Assembly (NCBI RefSeq): GCF_029846715.1
Contig: NZ_JARVWW010000011.1
Location: 174,447 to 238,446 of the forward strand
DNA from: Bradyrhizobium nivariense
Lineage (GTDB): Bacteria; Pseudomonadota; Alphaproteobacteria; Rhizobiales; Xanthobacteraceae
Direction: 5' to 3'
Length of the DNA stretch: 64,000 nt
Each line of letters begins with the position of its first letter. Position 1 is the stretch's first letter. A program made the translations under genes and the position numbers. This document shows, one piece after another, positions 8,437 to 17,757 of the stretch. Below the pieces are notes generated by a model that saw only the letters and a list, made by a program, of their open reading frames with translations, was not told where the DNA came from and did no database searches.

Positions 8437-9612
8437 TTAGCCGCGCCGTGACGCCATCACATCCCGAGTCAGTTGGATGAAATCCGCAACGAACGCCTCT
8501 ACGCGCTGCTCCAGGTTCGGCAACAAATCGCGGACGGTCGCGGGCCCGGCGGTTTGCACAACCTGCAACATCTGATCGGCCAGCGACTTGGAATCGCGGA
8601 TGCCGAAGTATCGCGCGCTGCCCTCGGTCTGTTCGCGATGGACATCGATGTCGGACAGGATCATCGGGACACCAAACGACTTTGCTTCTTCGACAGTCGT
8701 GCTCCACCCCTCGCACTCCGAAGGATTGATGAGAGCCATCGATGCGCGCAGGAGGGCGTAGACATGATCCAGTGGAATCATTCCGAGATGCCTGAAGTTC
8801 ATCTCGAGACCGCGCGACCTGACGTCACTCATGGTCCTCTCGAAAAGGCCGGATTCACGGAAGTCCTGCGTACTTCCGGATGCCGCGACGACGACGTCGA
8901 GCCCCCGGCATTTCAGCAGATCAAGCGCATCGACCACGATCTGGTGATTCTTGTGCCGCCAGAACTGGTTTGGCAGGTAGAAATACCGTGGCGGAAGGCC
9001 ATAATGTGCAATCACCTCGAACGGCTGCGTGGCGAGCAGACTGACAGGAGGCTCCGTCGCAAACCGGACGACCGAAACGCCGTTCGAAATGCCCGGAAAA
9101 AACCTCCTGAGATCGCCGAGCGCGCTGGCGCTGCTCAGCATGATGTGCCGGCCGGACGCGATCTGAACCCGAAAGCCGAGATCGCGCCGCCAATATGCAC
9201 TCCTGGAGAAGAGATGCGGGAGCAGGCGGTGCTGAAAATCCGGGAACCAGGCGATGGCCGGAAACGGAAGGCGCCAGCCAAAGAAGCGGGCGGACTCGAA
9301 CACCATGTCGATCCGCCGCGCGCGGAACTCGGCCCCTGCCGGTCCGTCGCGCCCGAGCGCGAGCGCACCGAAGAGTCCCGTCCCGGAGCGATCGAACGCA
9401 GGCGATTGAATGAGCTCCACCGCCGGGATCCTGGCGAGCGCCGCGATCTCCTCGGGATCGTCCTTCGTTCCGGCGAACAGCACCGGTGTGACCGTCCCCG
9501 GACTGTACCGGTTCAGAACCTCGAATAGATTGCGCTGATAGTTGTGACCGCCCGCCCATAGGCGACGCGGGATGTTGGTGAACGCGATCCGCAGCGGCGC
9601 GCGCTCAGGCAC
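8437..9612 (-). CDS. Family 4 glycosyltransferase (GT-B)
   Basis: A 391-residue cytosolic glycosyltransferase. The N-terminal domain has the acceptor-side AGGHNYQRNL segment. The C-terminal domain begins with a linker (PPRYFYLPNQFWRHKNH, about 207-223) and carries the E-x7-E type signature around PSECEGWSTTVEEAKSFG (about 298-315), which contacts the donor nucleotide sugar. The asparagine-rich FWRHKNH stretch is typical of GT4 retaining enzymes. It overlaps the epimerase gene by 8 bases, so it is translationally coupled within the minus-strand operon. Donor sugar unknown. Confidence 0.84.
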   Translation of the reverse strand: MPERAPLRIAFTNIPRRLWAGGHNYQRNLFEVLNRYSPGTVTPVLFAGTKDDPEEIAALARIPAVELIQSPAFDRSGTGLFGALALGRDGPAGAEFRARRIDMVFESARFFGWRLPFPAIAWFPDFQHRLLPHLFSRSAYWRRDLGFRVQIASGRHIMLSSASALGDLRRFFPGISNGVSVVRFATEPPVSLLATQPFEVIAHYGLPPRYFYLPNQFWRHKNHQIVVDALDLLKCRGLDVVVAASGSTQDFRESGLFERTMSDVRSRGLEMNFRHLGMIPLDHVYALLRASMALINPSECEGWSTTVEEAKSFGVPMILSDIDVHREQTEGSARYFGIRDSKSLADQMLQVVQTAGPATVRDLLPNLEQRVEAFVADFIQLTRDVMASRRG

Positions 9613-10537
9613 GGGCCACGCTCCTGAACCATTCGACGTAGTCGGCGAGACCGCGTTCCAGCGGAAGGCGCCAATCGAAATTCATCTCGCGCAAGCGCCC
9701 GTCCTCCGCCAGCAGGCTCATTGGGTCGCCCGGCCGTGCCACGCCGGAATAACGCACAACAGTATTGCTTCCCCAATTCCGGATCAGGGCGTCGGCGATG
9801 TCGGCCACGCTCGTCCCGCGCCCCGAGCCGCCATTGATCAGGCGAAAATCATCCCGGCGCACGTCCTCCGCAACGCGCACCAGCAAGCGGACGACGTCGC
9901 GAACGTCGGTCCAGTCCCTTATCTCGGCCCCGGTCCCTCCGAGATTGAGAGACCGTTCCTCGCTTTTCAGCCGCGAGCAGATGTCCCAGAGAAGTTGCTT
10001 GCGAAGGTCCGGACCGTAGACCGAGAACAATCGCACGACGGTGCAGCGAAGGCCGAAGCTCTGGGCATAGCTCCGGCACAGCTGCTCCATCATCAGCTTA
10101 TGATGGCCATAGGGCGACATCGGCGCCAGCGCCGCGCTTTCGGCAATCGGACCGGCATGGTCCGCGCCGTAGACTGCCGCGCTCGACGCAACCACCAGCT
10201 GGCTCTCGGGCGCAAAACTTCGGAGCCATTCGAGCAGACGGGCCGTGCTCGTCACGGTCCGCGAAAAATCCTCGAACGGGCGCGCGATCGACAGCCCGAC
10301 CGACGACCCCCCGGCCAGATGGAAGACTTGCGACGGCAGGCCGTGCAAGGCGGCGAGCGCATTCAGATTGGCAGCGTCGACTTCACCATTGACCCATGTC
10401 TGCAAACCGAGAGCGCGCGCATCGGCCGGATCGAGCGCACCGTGACCGACGCCATGGACCGTATGCCCGACACCCGCCAGTTCGCGAACGAGATGACGTC
10501 CGATGAATCCGTTCGCACCGGTAACCCACGTGGACAT
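9605..10537 (-). CDS. NAD-dependent nucleotide-sugar epimerase/dehydratase (extended SDR)
   Basis: A 310-residue extended short-chain dehydrogenase. TGANGFIGRHL (about 6-16) binds NAD; VASSAAVYG supplies the catalytic Ser, and SPYGHHK (about 139-145) contains the Tyr-x3-Lys pair. RLFSVYGP and the WTDVRDVV segment are typical of UDP-glucose 4-epimerase-like or GDP-sugar enzymes. It probably interconverts or reduces a nucleotide sugar used by the neighbouring transferases. It follows the methyltransferase by 3 bases and overlaps the GT4 gene by 8. The exact sugar cannot be assigned. Confidence 0.82.
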   Translation of the reverse strand: MSTWVTGANGFIGRHLVRELAGVGHTVHGVGHGALDPADARALGLQTWVNGEVDAANLNALAALHGLPSQVFHLAGGSSVGLSIARPFEDFSRTVTSTARLLEWLRSFAPESQLVVASSAAVYGADHAGPIAESAALAPMSPYGHHKLMMEQLCRSYAQSFGLRCTVVRLFSVYGPDLRKQLLWDICSRLKSEERSLNLGGTGAEIRDWTDVRDVVRLLVRVAEDVRRDDFRLINGGSGRGTSVADIADALIRNWGSNTVVRYSGVARPGDPMSLLAEDGRLREMNFDWRLPLERGLADYVEWFRSVARA

Positions 10538-10540
10538 GCC

Positions 10541-11392
10541 TTAGACCTTGTGACAGACGAACGAATAGAGCCGGCCGGGCCGGTGGTCAAAGCGCTCGGC
10601 AAGCGAGAGCAGGAATGCGAAGACATGCTGCGAAGCAAGCGCGGCGCGCCACAGCGGACCGACGGGAATCTTCCGCGTCAGTTTTTCGACGACCGCGGAT
10701 CGCAGCGTCTGCATCGTATACGGGAACAGATTGATGGCGCTCTGCAGCGGAGCCAGTGTCTCGACATTGGCAAAGCCGGCCGACTTCAGCGCGCCGGTAT
10801 AGCGGTCGAGCAGGTAAGCATGCTCGCCTCCGTAGAGGTGATGCAGCGGATGCTGATCGAGGAATTGCTGAAGATCGCCTTCCTTGCTGATCACGTGCTC
10901 ACGTGCGGCGATCAGCATACCGCCGGGGCGAAGCACGCGAAACATCTCGCTGCAGGCACCATCAAGGTCGCGCGTATGATGCAACACGGCGCGCGCGAAG
11001 ACGAGATCGAAAGTGTTGTCGGCGAACGGCAGGCGCTCGGAAAATTCCTCGACCACGTGGATGGGCAGCTGCGCGCGCGCCGCAAGATCCCGGATCGCCG
11101 CCGCGCCGACGATGGCGCTGCCATCGGGCTCGAGTGCGGTCACCTCGAATCCGCCGCGGGCCAGCGCGTAGCTGGCAATGCCGCGACCCGCGCCTACATC
11201 GAGTGCCGAGCCGGAGCGTCCGGCCAGGAGCGCCGTGACCGCCTGCCATTCGGAGCTCTGAAAATAGCGTTCGGCGGCCGCGATCAGCGGATCATCGTAG
11301 AAGGCGTCACGCACGAGCTGACCCTGATCCGGCTGATTGCGCAGCCAGACTACGGCGTCCTCCCACGTCGTGAACTTCCCGTCACCGCTCAT
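10541..11392 (-). CDS. Class I SAM-dependent methyltransferase (Methyltransf_11 type)
   Basis: A 283-residue protein with ALDVGAGRGIASY at about 58-70 (SAM motif I), ALEPDGS at strand 2, and the motif around RAVLHHTRD followed by FRVLRPGGMLIAARE, the classical post-I and motif III pattern of small-molecule methyltransferases. It probably methylates a sugar or lipid intermediate. Its first 11 bases overlap the end of the acyltransferase gene and its stop lies 3 bases before the epimerase gene, so it is embedded in the operon. It differs in sequence from the methyltransferase at 377-1267, so two separate methylations are likely in this locus. Confidence 0.82.
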   Translation of the reverse strand: MSGDGKFTTWEDAVVWLRNQPDQGQLVRDAFYDDPLIAAAERYFQSSEWQAVTALLAGRSGSALDVGAGRGIASYALARGGFEVTALEPDGSAIVGAAAIRDLAARAQLPIHVVEEFSERLPFADNTFDLVFARAVLHHTRDLDGACSEMFRVLRPGGMLIAAREHVISKEGDLQQFLDQHPLHHLYGGEHAYLLDRYTGALKSAGFANVETLAPLQSAINLFPYTMQTLRSAVVEKLTRKIPVGPLWRAALASQHVFAFLLSLAERFDHRPGRLYSFVCHKV

Positions 11393-11987
11393 CGGACCGG
11401 AGCTCCCTGACCAGCACCGCCGGATTTCCGGCCACGATCGAGAAGCCCGGGACGTCCTTGGTCACGACCGCGCCGGCCGCCACCACTGCACCTTGCCCGA
11501 CCGTCACGCCGCGCAGCACCATGGCACCCGCGCCAATCCAGGCATCATCGCGGATCCGGACCGGACTTTCGTCAAGCGAGAGTTCGCGCGGATGACCGCT
11601 TGTGAATATCTGCTGGACCTGCGCGTGCCGCGCGGCCGCCCCGATCGGATGGGTCAGACTGTCGAAGACATTCGCCGAATGGGATATCAGAACCCGGTTT
11701 CCGATCTCGATGGAGCCGGCCGACCAGATCCGCGTTCCCTCCCCGACATAGCACCATTCGCCGATCTTGATCTCGCCGCCATGAGCGAAGGTCATGAGTT
11801 CGCCGAGGATCCGGCTCTGTGCGCCGATGACGATCCTGTCGGTGTCGCCGCGGATGTTCCTGATCCTCGCGCTGGCTCCGAGCGCTGCCCCGTCGTCGAG
11901 ACGGCAAGTCGCCCGGCCCATCATGCGCTGGATCAGGTAGTCGGCATTGCGGCCGGTGAGCCGCTGGATCAGGAAGTTGAGGTTCAT
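11382..11987 (-). CDS. Left-handed beta-helix acyltransferase (NodL/WbbJ-like)
   Basis: A 201-residue protein with many hexapeptide-type turns (for example IRIRDDAWIGAGAMVLRG and VTVGQGAVVAAGAVVTKDV), which wind into a left-handed parallel beta helix. A histidine-bearing loop around SHSANVFDSLTH is where this family places its catalytic His. These trimeric enzymes transfer acetyl or other acyl groups from acyl-CoA to sugars in the cytoplasm. In this operon it probably O- or N-acetylates a glycan residue. It overlaps the methyltransferase start by 11 bases; the gap to the glycosyltransferase upstream is 42 bases. Confidence 0.84.
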   Translation of the reverse strand: MNLNFLIQRLTGRNADYLIQRMMGRATCRLDDGAALGASARIRNIRGDTDRIVIGAQSRILGELMTFAHGGEIKIGEWCYVGEGTRIWSAGSIEIGNRVLISHSANVFDSLTHPIGAAARHAQVQQIFTSGHPRELSLDESPVRIRDDAWIGAGAMVLRGVTVGQGAVVAAGAVVTKDVPGFSIVAGNPAVLVRELRSDER

Positions 11988-12029
11988 GCAATCAACTGAA
12001 ATCGCGTCGTTCTGGACGCTCTAGCACGG

Positions 12030-13118
12030 CTAAACCCGTCCGACGAGGTCGCCGAACTGCTTCCATTGCACGTCCTTGCTGTAGATGTCCCGGATGCGGG
12101 CCCGACCAAGCGCGGCGATCTCCGCCAATCTGGGCCAGTCCTGCAGACTACGTGAAATGACCTCGACGGCCTGTTCAGGGGTATTGTAGGTCTCGATGGT
12201 CACACCCTCCTGCATGCCGGCCGGATAGCTACCGGCGTCGGAGACAAGCAGTGCGCCGCATCCCATCGTCTCGAAGCAACGCATGTTGCCGCGATCCGTG
12301 CCGGCCATGTCGATCGCGCCGTTGAACACGATCTTCGACGAGCCAATCAATTCGTAGAGGGCTCTGCCGAACACCGGGGGCCTTGCAATGGCGGCGATGG
12401 CATCGGGGCGCCGGTGCCGTCGCAGCGGCAGCAATCGCCCGATCGTGCTCTCCGCGAGCCTGGTCAGGCGCGATGCATCGAGACAAAGCACGATATTGCG
12501 GCTATCGGCGAGCAGCGCGACCCGCTCCAGCGTCCTGGCGCGCACGCGATGGTGCCGCGAGTAGCCGCCGGCGAAGGCGACGTCGATAGGGCGCTCGCCG
12601 TGGCCATACTCGTCCATCACCGGATCATGCGCCGGAAAGAACGATTCAACCCGGCATCCGTTGCGGCGCCAGATATCGAGGATCGAGGGAGCGTTTCCGA
12701 GCACGGCGCGATAGGCCGTGAAATCGGCATTTCCCGACGGCGCGGCACGCCAGCACAGCGCCTTCTTCACGCAGCCCGGCAGCTTGGCAACGAATGCGCT
12801 CGGGTAGCGCACGGGATCAAGATTGTAGAACACCTCGGTGGCGTGATGCTCGATCTGCGCGAGCAAGATGGCTTCGAGCGTCGGCTCGCCGGACATGCCT
12901 TGCTCGCGCGCCCAGCGGCGCTGCAGAATTTCGTCGTCCCCATTGGTGAAGAAGGCCTCCGGCGAACCGTCGAGCACCGGCTGGAGGAAATGCGAAGCGC
13001 CGAACCGGTCGTCCAGAAACACGCGCCGCCGCTCCGCGAAGCTTTGCGTGTTAGCCGCGAGCTGATTCAACCGCGGCAGATAAGACGGATATAGGGCGCT
13101 ATTCTGGAACAGACGCAT
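12030..13118 (-). CDS. Glycosyltransferase, CgeB-like family
   Basis: A 362-residue protein whose C-terminal half carries RCFETMGCGALLVSDAG (about 275-291) and a following DxxEAVE-like helix, the signature of the CgeB/Glyco_trans_1_2 group of GT-B enzymes. The N-terminal half is less typical. It lies 3 bases after asnB and 42 bases before the acyltransferase gene, inside the operon. It probably adds one sugar of the repeat unit from the cytoplasmic side. The donor and the linkage cannot be deduced. Confidence 0.72.
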   Translation of the reverse strand: MRLFQNSALYPSYLPRLNQLAANTQSFAERRRVFLDDRFGASHFLQPVLDGSPEAFFTNGDDEILQRRWAREQGMSGEPTLEAILLAQIEHHATEVFYNLDPVRYPSAFVAKLPGCVKKALCWRAAPSGNADFTAYRAVLGNAPSILDIWRRNGCRVESFFPAHDPVMDEYGHGERPIDVAFAGGYSRHHRVRARTLERVALLADSRNIVLCLDASRLTRLAESTIGRLLPLRRHRRPDAIAAIARPPVFGRALYELIGSSKIVFNGAIDMAGTDRGNMRCFETMGCGALLVSDAGSYPAGMQEGVTIETYNTPEQAVEVISRSLQDWPRLAEIAALGRARIRDIYSKDVQWKQFGDLVGRV

Positions 13119-13121
13119 CGT

Positions 13122-14960
13122 TTACGCGTACCTCGCCAACATCCATTTCATGTTCAGATACGGCCAGATCCGCCCGACCGACTCCCAATCCCAGGACTTC
13201 GACGCCGTCAAGCGGCTGACCGCCGCGCGCAGACCCGCTTCATCCACCAGTTCCGCAAACGCCGGCACGTTCCTGTCCAGCAGGTCGGCCGTCCAGCCGG
13301 CCAGCGGTCCGTTCAACCATTCCGGCATCGGTGAATTGAAGCCGACCTTGCGGCGCGCGGTGCGAATGGACTCCGGCATCAGGTTGGCCATCGCCCGCCG
13401 GGCAACAGCCTTGGTATAGCCGTCTGACGACTTGCTGCTTTCGGGAAGCGCCATCGTATAGGTCACCAGCCGCCAATCCATGAAGGGCATGCGGACTTCG
13501 ACGCCGTGCGCCATCGAAAGACGGTCGAAGTTGCGCAGGATGGTGGGCAGCACTGTGCTATGAAACATCCGATAGAGGCGCTTGTTCAAGCCACCCCATT
13601 CACGCGGCAGCACATCGTCCTCCGCTGTCAGCGGGAGCTGGGCGGGAAGATCGCGGAGGCCGCCGCGCAGAAAATACACGCCCTTCCGCTTGAGGGCCAA
13701 CGCACGCAGGACATCCACGCCGCGCCGGGCCAGTTTCGAACGCGAAGCGAGGTCTTCAGCCGCGTTCCGTATTCGAAATGCGCGCGCTTGTCCTTCCTGC
13801 AAATAGGCGCCCATCAACTCGTCCGCCCCGTGGCCGTCGAGTGACACCGTCACGCTGTTTCGCGTCAATTGCCGATAGAGCAGCCATATGGCGCTGGGCA
13901 ACGCGATGTAGACGTCATCGAGATCGTCGAGAATCTGATCGATATCCGTCAGCGCATCGGCCTGTCCGATTTCAAGAAAAGTAGGCGCGACATTGGCCCA
14001 GGCGGCGGCCTCCTCGGCCATCGGCCTCTCGTCGTTCGAGGCGCCGGGGAACGCCGCGACAAAGGCGTGACGCCATGCCGTGCTGTCGCGCGGCCCCATG
14101 CCTTCCTTCTCATGCGCCGCCATGGCGCAAATCACCGCCGACGAATCGAAGCCGCCGGAGAGGCATGTTCCGATCGGCACATCGCTGCGCATGCGCAGGG
14201 CCACGGCATCCTGGAACAGCTCGCGAAAGCGCGCGACACGTTCGGCTTCGGTGGCCGGCACGGGCGGCAGATGATCCACGGTCCGCCACCAACGCTTGAC
14301 GCTGACCTTGCCCTGGCGAAGCCACATGCAGTGGCCGCCCTGCAGGCGGCGAACTTGCCGAAACAGGGTCCGCTCGCTTGCTTCGATCCCGAAGGCATCG
14401 AGCAGCAGGCGGCGCGCAACCTCCACGTCAACGGAAGTATCGATCAGTCCGCTCCGCACCAGCGCGCGCTGCTCGGAGGCGAAGATGAATCGTTCCGGCG
14501 ACGCGGCATAGAGCAGCGGCTTGATGCCGAAGCGGTCGCGCGCAAGAAACAGCTCGCGGGTGCTGGTGTCGAAGATCGCCAAGGCCCACATGCCGTTGAA
14601 GCGGGGCAGCATGTCTTCCCGCCAGGCCTGCCAGGCGGCCAGGATCACTTCGGTGTCGGATTGGCTGCGGAACACCGCGCCCTGCGCCTCGAGCTCGCGG
14701 CGAAGCTCGAGGAAGTTGTAGATCTCTCCGTTGAACACGATCACGTGGCGGCCGTCTGCAGACAGCATGGGCTGATAGCCGCCCTCGCCGGGATCGATGA
14801 TCGCCAGGCGGCGGTGGCCGAATGCGAGGCTTCGGTCTGCGCTGAACCAGGTCCCCTCGCCGAACGGACCGCGATGCGCGATCAGGCCCGTCAGCCGCGA
14901 GATGTCGGCCGGTTCGACCGCATTGCCACCCAGATTTACGATGCCAGCGATTCCGCACAT
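13122..14960 (-). CDS. asnB: Asparagine synthase (glutamine-hydrolysing), glycan-locus type
   Basis: A 612-residue protein starting MCGIAGI, so Cys2 is the glutaminase nucleophile once Met is removed. The N-terminal Ntn-hydrolase domain includes RLAIID and FNGEIYN. The synthetase domain has the pyrophosphate loop SGGFDSS (about 267-273) and DGHGADELMGAY. The family forms an amide from a carboxylate with ATP and glutamine. Copies inside polysaccharide loci often amidate uronic acids or act on other carboxylates rather than aspartate; that is the likely role here, but it is inference. It is flanked by 3-base gaps on both sides, firmly inside the operon. Confidence 0.86.
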   Translation of the reverse strand: MCGIAGIVNLGGNAVEPADISRLTGLIAHRGPFGEGTWFSADRSLAFGHRRLAIIDPGEGGYQPMLSADGRHVIVFNGEIYNFLELRRELEAQGAVFRSQSDTEVILAAWQAWREDMLPRFNGMWALAIFDTSTRELFLARDRFGIKPLLYAASPERFIFASEQRALVRSGLIDTSVDVEVARRLLLDAFGIEASERTLFRQVRRLQGGHCMWLRQGKVSVKRWWRTVDHLPPVPATEAERVARFRELFQDAVALRMRSDVPIGTCLSGGFDSSAVICAMAAHEKEGMGPRDSTAWRHAFVAAFPGASNDERPMAEEAAAWANVAPTFLEIGQADALTDIDQILDDLDDVYIALPSAIWLLYRQLTRNSVTVSLDGHGADELMGAYLQEGQARAFRIRNAAEDLASRSKLARRGVDVLRALALKRKGVYFLRGGLRDLPAQLPLTAEDDVLPREWGGLNKRLYRMFHSTVLPTILRNFDRLSMAHGVEVRMPFMDWRLVTYTMALPESSKSSDGYTKAVARRAMANLMPESIRTARRKVGFNSPMPEWLNGPLAGWTADLLDRNVPAFAELVDEAGLRAAVSRLTASKSWDWESVGRIWPYLNMKWMLARYA

Positions 14961-14963
14961 GTC

Positions 14964-16517
14964 CTAGACAGCCTTGACGGGCAAGAAGCGACCGACGATC
15001 GAACGAATATCTTGCCAGCAGGCCCTTCGATACGGACCCAATTGCGACGCGGCAACCGCGATCACGAGGATGACCGCGGCGGTCAGCGAGGAGACAGCTC
15101 CCACCGACCACCAGGACGGCGCGGGCTGGAATGGCGCGCGGTCGAGACCGTATCGCACCGCCAGCGCCGTCGCGATCCCGATGCCAAGCGGCATCAGCAC
15201 GCAATGCACGATGCGCGACCACATGCCGGCGAGGTCAAAACTACGGTGCAACAGGAAGACAATGGTCGCCATCTGCGCGATCATTCCGGCGCATGCGCTC
15301 CAGCCTGCGGCTTGCCATCCGAAGCGTGGCAATGCGATCGCGCTGGTCACGAGTGTGACGACACCGGTGATCAGGGCGATGAGCGCGTTGGAGCGCGACT
15401 GCCCGTGCGCCAGCAAGTAAAAGCCGAAGACGTTCGCGCTCGATCCGAGGATCCCGGCAATCGACAGTACGACGAGAACCCGTGCAGCCTCGGCTGCGAC
15501 CTCGGCGCCGGTCCAAACATGCAGCAGCGGGCCAGCCACGGGGATCAGTCCGCCCAGGGCACTTGCGGCCAGGACGTTGAGAATCCACGACGATCGGAAC
15601 AGCAGATCGACCTTGCGGTCCTCGCTCTCCCCCTGCAGCGTGCTGAAGAAGGGAAACAGGATCTCGCCGACCTTCAGGATACCGACGTAGGTCGCCTCCT
15701 GCAGGCGCTGCGCAACGCCGTAGAAGCCGACAAACTGCGGTTGCAGCAGCGCACCAAGCAGATATCGATCGGCTTGCCCCGCAAGCAGCGCGCCGCCCTG
15801 TGCGGCAACTTGCCATCCGCCCAGCCGAACCAGTCTGCGGAGCGCCTCGCGATGCAATGCTGGAGGTGCCAGCCACTGACGCATTTGGCCGCGGCACCAA
15901 GCCAGGGCCAGCAGCAGGCCGATCGCCAACCCCAGCGCCTGGCAACCCAGGAATGTCGATGCGTGTGGCGCGGCGGGGATCAGGAGGAGCATCGAAAGAG
16001 TCGAGATCACGGTGCTGACGACGCCGATCGAGGCGATCCGGCGATAGTCTTGCCGCGCGGTGAACAACGAAATGAAGACCGCCGATACACACTGGCACAG
16101 CCAGCCGATACCGGCCAGCGCGAAGGCCAGTGCGAGATCGTCGGCGGCCGGACCGGCCAGATGAAATCCGAGACGCGCAAGCGGAGCCCCGGCAACCAGA
16201 AGGAAAATGGCGATTGGCCCGCCCGCGCCGACCGCGAGCATGACCGCGGTCGCGAACAGGCGTCGCGCATCGTCGCGGTCGGATGGCTCCAGTCGCTGTG
16301 CAAGCTCGCGCGACGTCGACAGTCCGAGCGCGTTGCTGAACACCAGTGCTGGCGCAACGCATGCGGTGACAAGACCCGCGACGCCGAATGCAGCGAGACC
16401 GAGGTGAGTGATCACGAAAGGCAGGACGGCCAGGTTCAGCACCACGGCCACCAGGAAGGCCATCGCATTCCACGCCGAATTCCCCAGCAGATCGGGCGGT
16501 GTTTTTCTCAACGTCAT
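14964..16517 (-). CDS. Oligosaccharide flippase (Wzx/MATE-like)
   Basis: A 517-residue polytopic membrane protein with about 14 hydrophobic helices. The N-terminus (LLGNSAWNAMAFLVAVVLN) and the central GQADRYLLGALL segment (around residue 260) match the polysaccharide exporter/MOP superfamily. It should flip undecaprenyl-linked repeat units across the inner membrane. ATG 16517 is preferred to an in-frame GTG three codons upstream. It is the first gene of the minus-strand operon and is followed 3 bases later by asnB. No strong promoter could be recognised upstream. Confidence 0.85.
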   Translation of the reverse strand: MTLRKTPPDLLGNSAWNAMAFLVAVVLNLAVLPFVITHLGLAAFGVAGLVTACVAPALVFSNALGLSTSRELAQRLEPSDRDDARRLFATAVMLAVGAGGPIAIFLLVAGAPLARLGFHLAGPAADDLALAFALAGIGWLCQCVSAVFISLFTARQDYRRIASIGVVSTVISTLSMLLLIPAAPHASTFLGCQALGLAIGLLLALAWCRGQMRQWLAPPALHREALRRLVRLGGWQVAAQGGALLAGQADRYLLGALLQPQFVGFYGVAQRLQEATYVGILKVGEILFPFFSTLQGESEDRKVDLLFRSSWILNVLAASALGGLIPVAGPLLHVWTGAEVAAEAARVLVVLSIAGILGSSANVFGFYLLAHGQSRSNALIALITGVVTLVTSAIALPRFGWQAAGWSACAGMIAQMATIVFLLHRSFDLAGMWSRIVHCVLMPLGIGIATALAVRYGLDRAPFQPAPSWWSVGAVSSLTAAVILVIAVAASQLGPYRRACWQDIRSIVGRFLPVKAV

Positions 16518-16640
16518 GCCAGCCACCCGGCCATCACCTCACCAAGCCTTTGCCCCGCGCCGATCAGGGGTCCCCCTAGGCATCGCGAATTCGGGCTAGC
16601 AGTCAGTTCACGGAATGTCGATAGCCGGCAGGGACCGCAG

Positions 16641-16658
16641 CCGGCCCGGCTGGGCCGG
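16641..16658. terminator. GC-rich hairpin in the gap between the T2SS gene and the glycan operon
   Basis: CCGGCCC-ggct-GGGCCGG forms a perfect 7-bp stem about 88 bases past the stop of the GspC/GspN-like gene. There is no T-run on either strand, so intrinsic termination is doubtful; it might act with Rho or simply be structure. Confidence 0.25.
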
Positions 16659-16745
16659 ACCCGTTCAACCGTTGTTTCAGGGCTCAATCCGAGGCTTGCC
16701 AGGACAGATCACGGACGCCTGCGGCTCGATCTCGGGAAGGCACGC

Positions 16746-17432
16746 TCAGAGCCCATCCGACTCGCCGTTCTTCGGCGTCGAGCGCGGCGCGAAAGGCGAG
16801 AACGCCGGATCGGCCGGGCCCGGCATCGTCGGCTTGCCACTGGCATCCGCAGGCGGGCCCGCGGGAGCGGCTGCGTCCGGCCGCTGGAGCGCCAGCACCT
16901 CGCTGCGCTCGCCCTGCTTGAGCGTCACCTCGCGTGGCTGCACCGAGGTCAGCGACCAGCCGCCGAGCGATTCGCCCTGCCGCAGACGCACGACCTTCTG
17001 ATCGGTGCGGTTGACGAGAATCGCGATGGCGTCGCCCTCACCCACCACGGCTCCGACCAAAAATAGCGGCGGCAGCGCCTCGACCGCCTTGGGCGGCGGT
17101 GCGGAAATCTCTTCGACCGGCGATGCCGCGACCGCGCGGGGCGGCGGCCGGCGCATGGCCGAGAAGATCGGGCGCTCCTGGGTCGCGGTCAGGGCCGAGA
17201 GCGGCACCGACCACAGCGGATTGCCGCGAGGAACGGGCCTGGTGGGAGCCTGCTGCGCGGGCCGTGCGATCGGCCGCATCGTTCCAACATCGACAATCTC
17301 GGCGGGGCTGCCCGCAGCATCGTCGGACAGGACATCCATCCGCGACGAGGTGGCGGCCATGGTTCCGGCAGTGCCCAGAACCACGCACAGTACGGCCACT
17401 CCTGTCGGCCTCAACCACCCGACCATCGACAT
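16746..17432 (-). CDS. Type II secretion GspC/GspN-like periplasmic linker protein
   Basis: A 228-residue protein with one N-terminal membrane anchor (about 5-27), a proline-rich linker, the sequence ATQERPIFSAMRRPPP, and then a small beta domain (VGAVVGEGDAIAILVN...VRLRQGESLGGW...LKQGE) that resembles the HR domain of GspC, which contacts the GspD secretin in the periplasm. The end is low-complexity and Pro/Ala-rich. The machinery otherwise has no GspC, so this is the best candidate. It is split from gspM by the autotransporter gene on the other strand and probably has its own promoter. Confidence 0.62.
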   Translation of the reverse strand: MSMVGWLRPTGVAVLCVVLGTAGTMAATSSRMDVLSDDAAGSPAEIVDVGTMRPIARPAQQAPTRPVPRGNPLWSVPLSALTATQERPIFSAMRRPPPRAVAASPVEEISAPPPKAVEALPPLFLVGAVVGEGDAIAILVNRTDQKVVRLRQGESLGGWSLTSVQPREVTLKQGERSEVLALQRPDAAAPAGPPADASGKPTMPGPADPAFSPFAPRSTPKNGESDGL

Positions 17433-17757
17433 TCCCCTGCCACCACCGGCCGCGCGAACAAACGGCGAGGTGTCCCTACCAAACTAGTTCCGATCGGGAG
17501 CGTCATCAACCCACAGCGTCCTGCCGAACCCGACGGCACACCCATTCTGTTCGGCACGTGTTGCAACGCATAAATATGTTGCCCGATGGCCACGATCGCT
17601 GAAAATGCAAGTCGGAACAGGCCGGAACCCGGCGCAGATGGATATCCGTTCATTGCGGCACGCTGCAACGCCATGAGATCATGACATCGCGCGGGGCCTG
17701 CCACGTTGCCGCAGTTGCACGCTTGCGATGATTTCTTTGCTGATTTGAGAAGACCGG
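17433..17757. promoter_or_regulatory. Divergent intergenic region between GspC/N-like gene and autotransporter gene
   Basis: 325 bases without a coding frame. It must hold promoters for both flanking genes. A perfect palindrome GTTGCAAC lies at 17560-17567, and GCAAC...GTTGC flank an AT-rich core at 17563-17582. A plausible ribosome site GAGAAG precedes the autotransporter ATG. No convincing -35/-10 pair was identified. Confidence 0.45.

Noticed and set aside
9572..11410. A 612-codon plus-strand open frame
   Set aside because: Antisense to the epimerase and methyltransferase genes; the translation has no fold-like features.
13869..17066. A 1065-codon plus-strand open frame
   Set aside because: It runs antisense through asnB and wzx, has arginine/histidine-rich low-complexity translation and no domain; it is a by-product of high GC at third positions.
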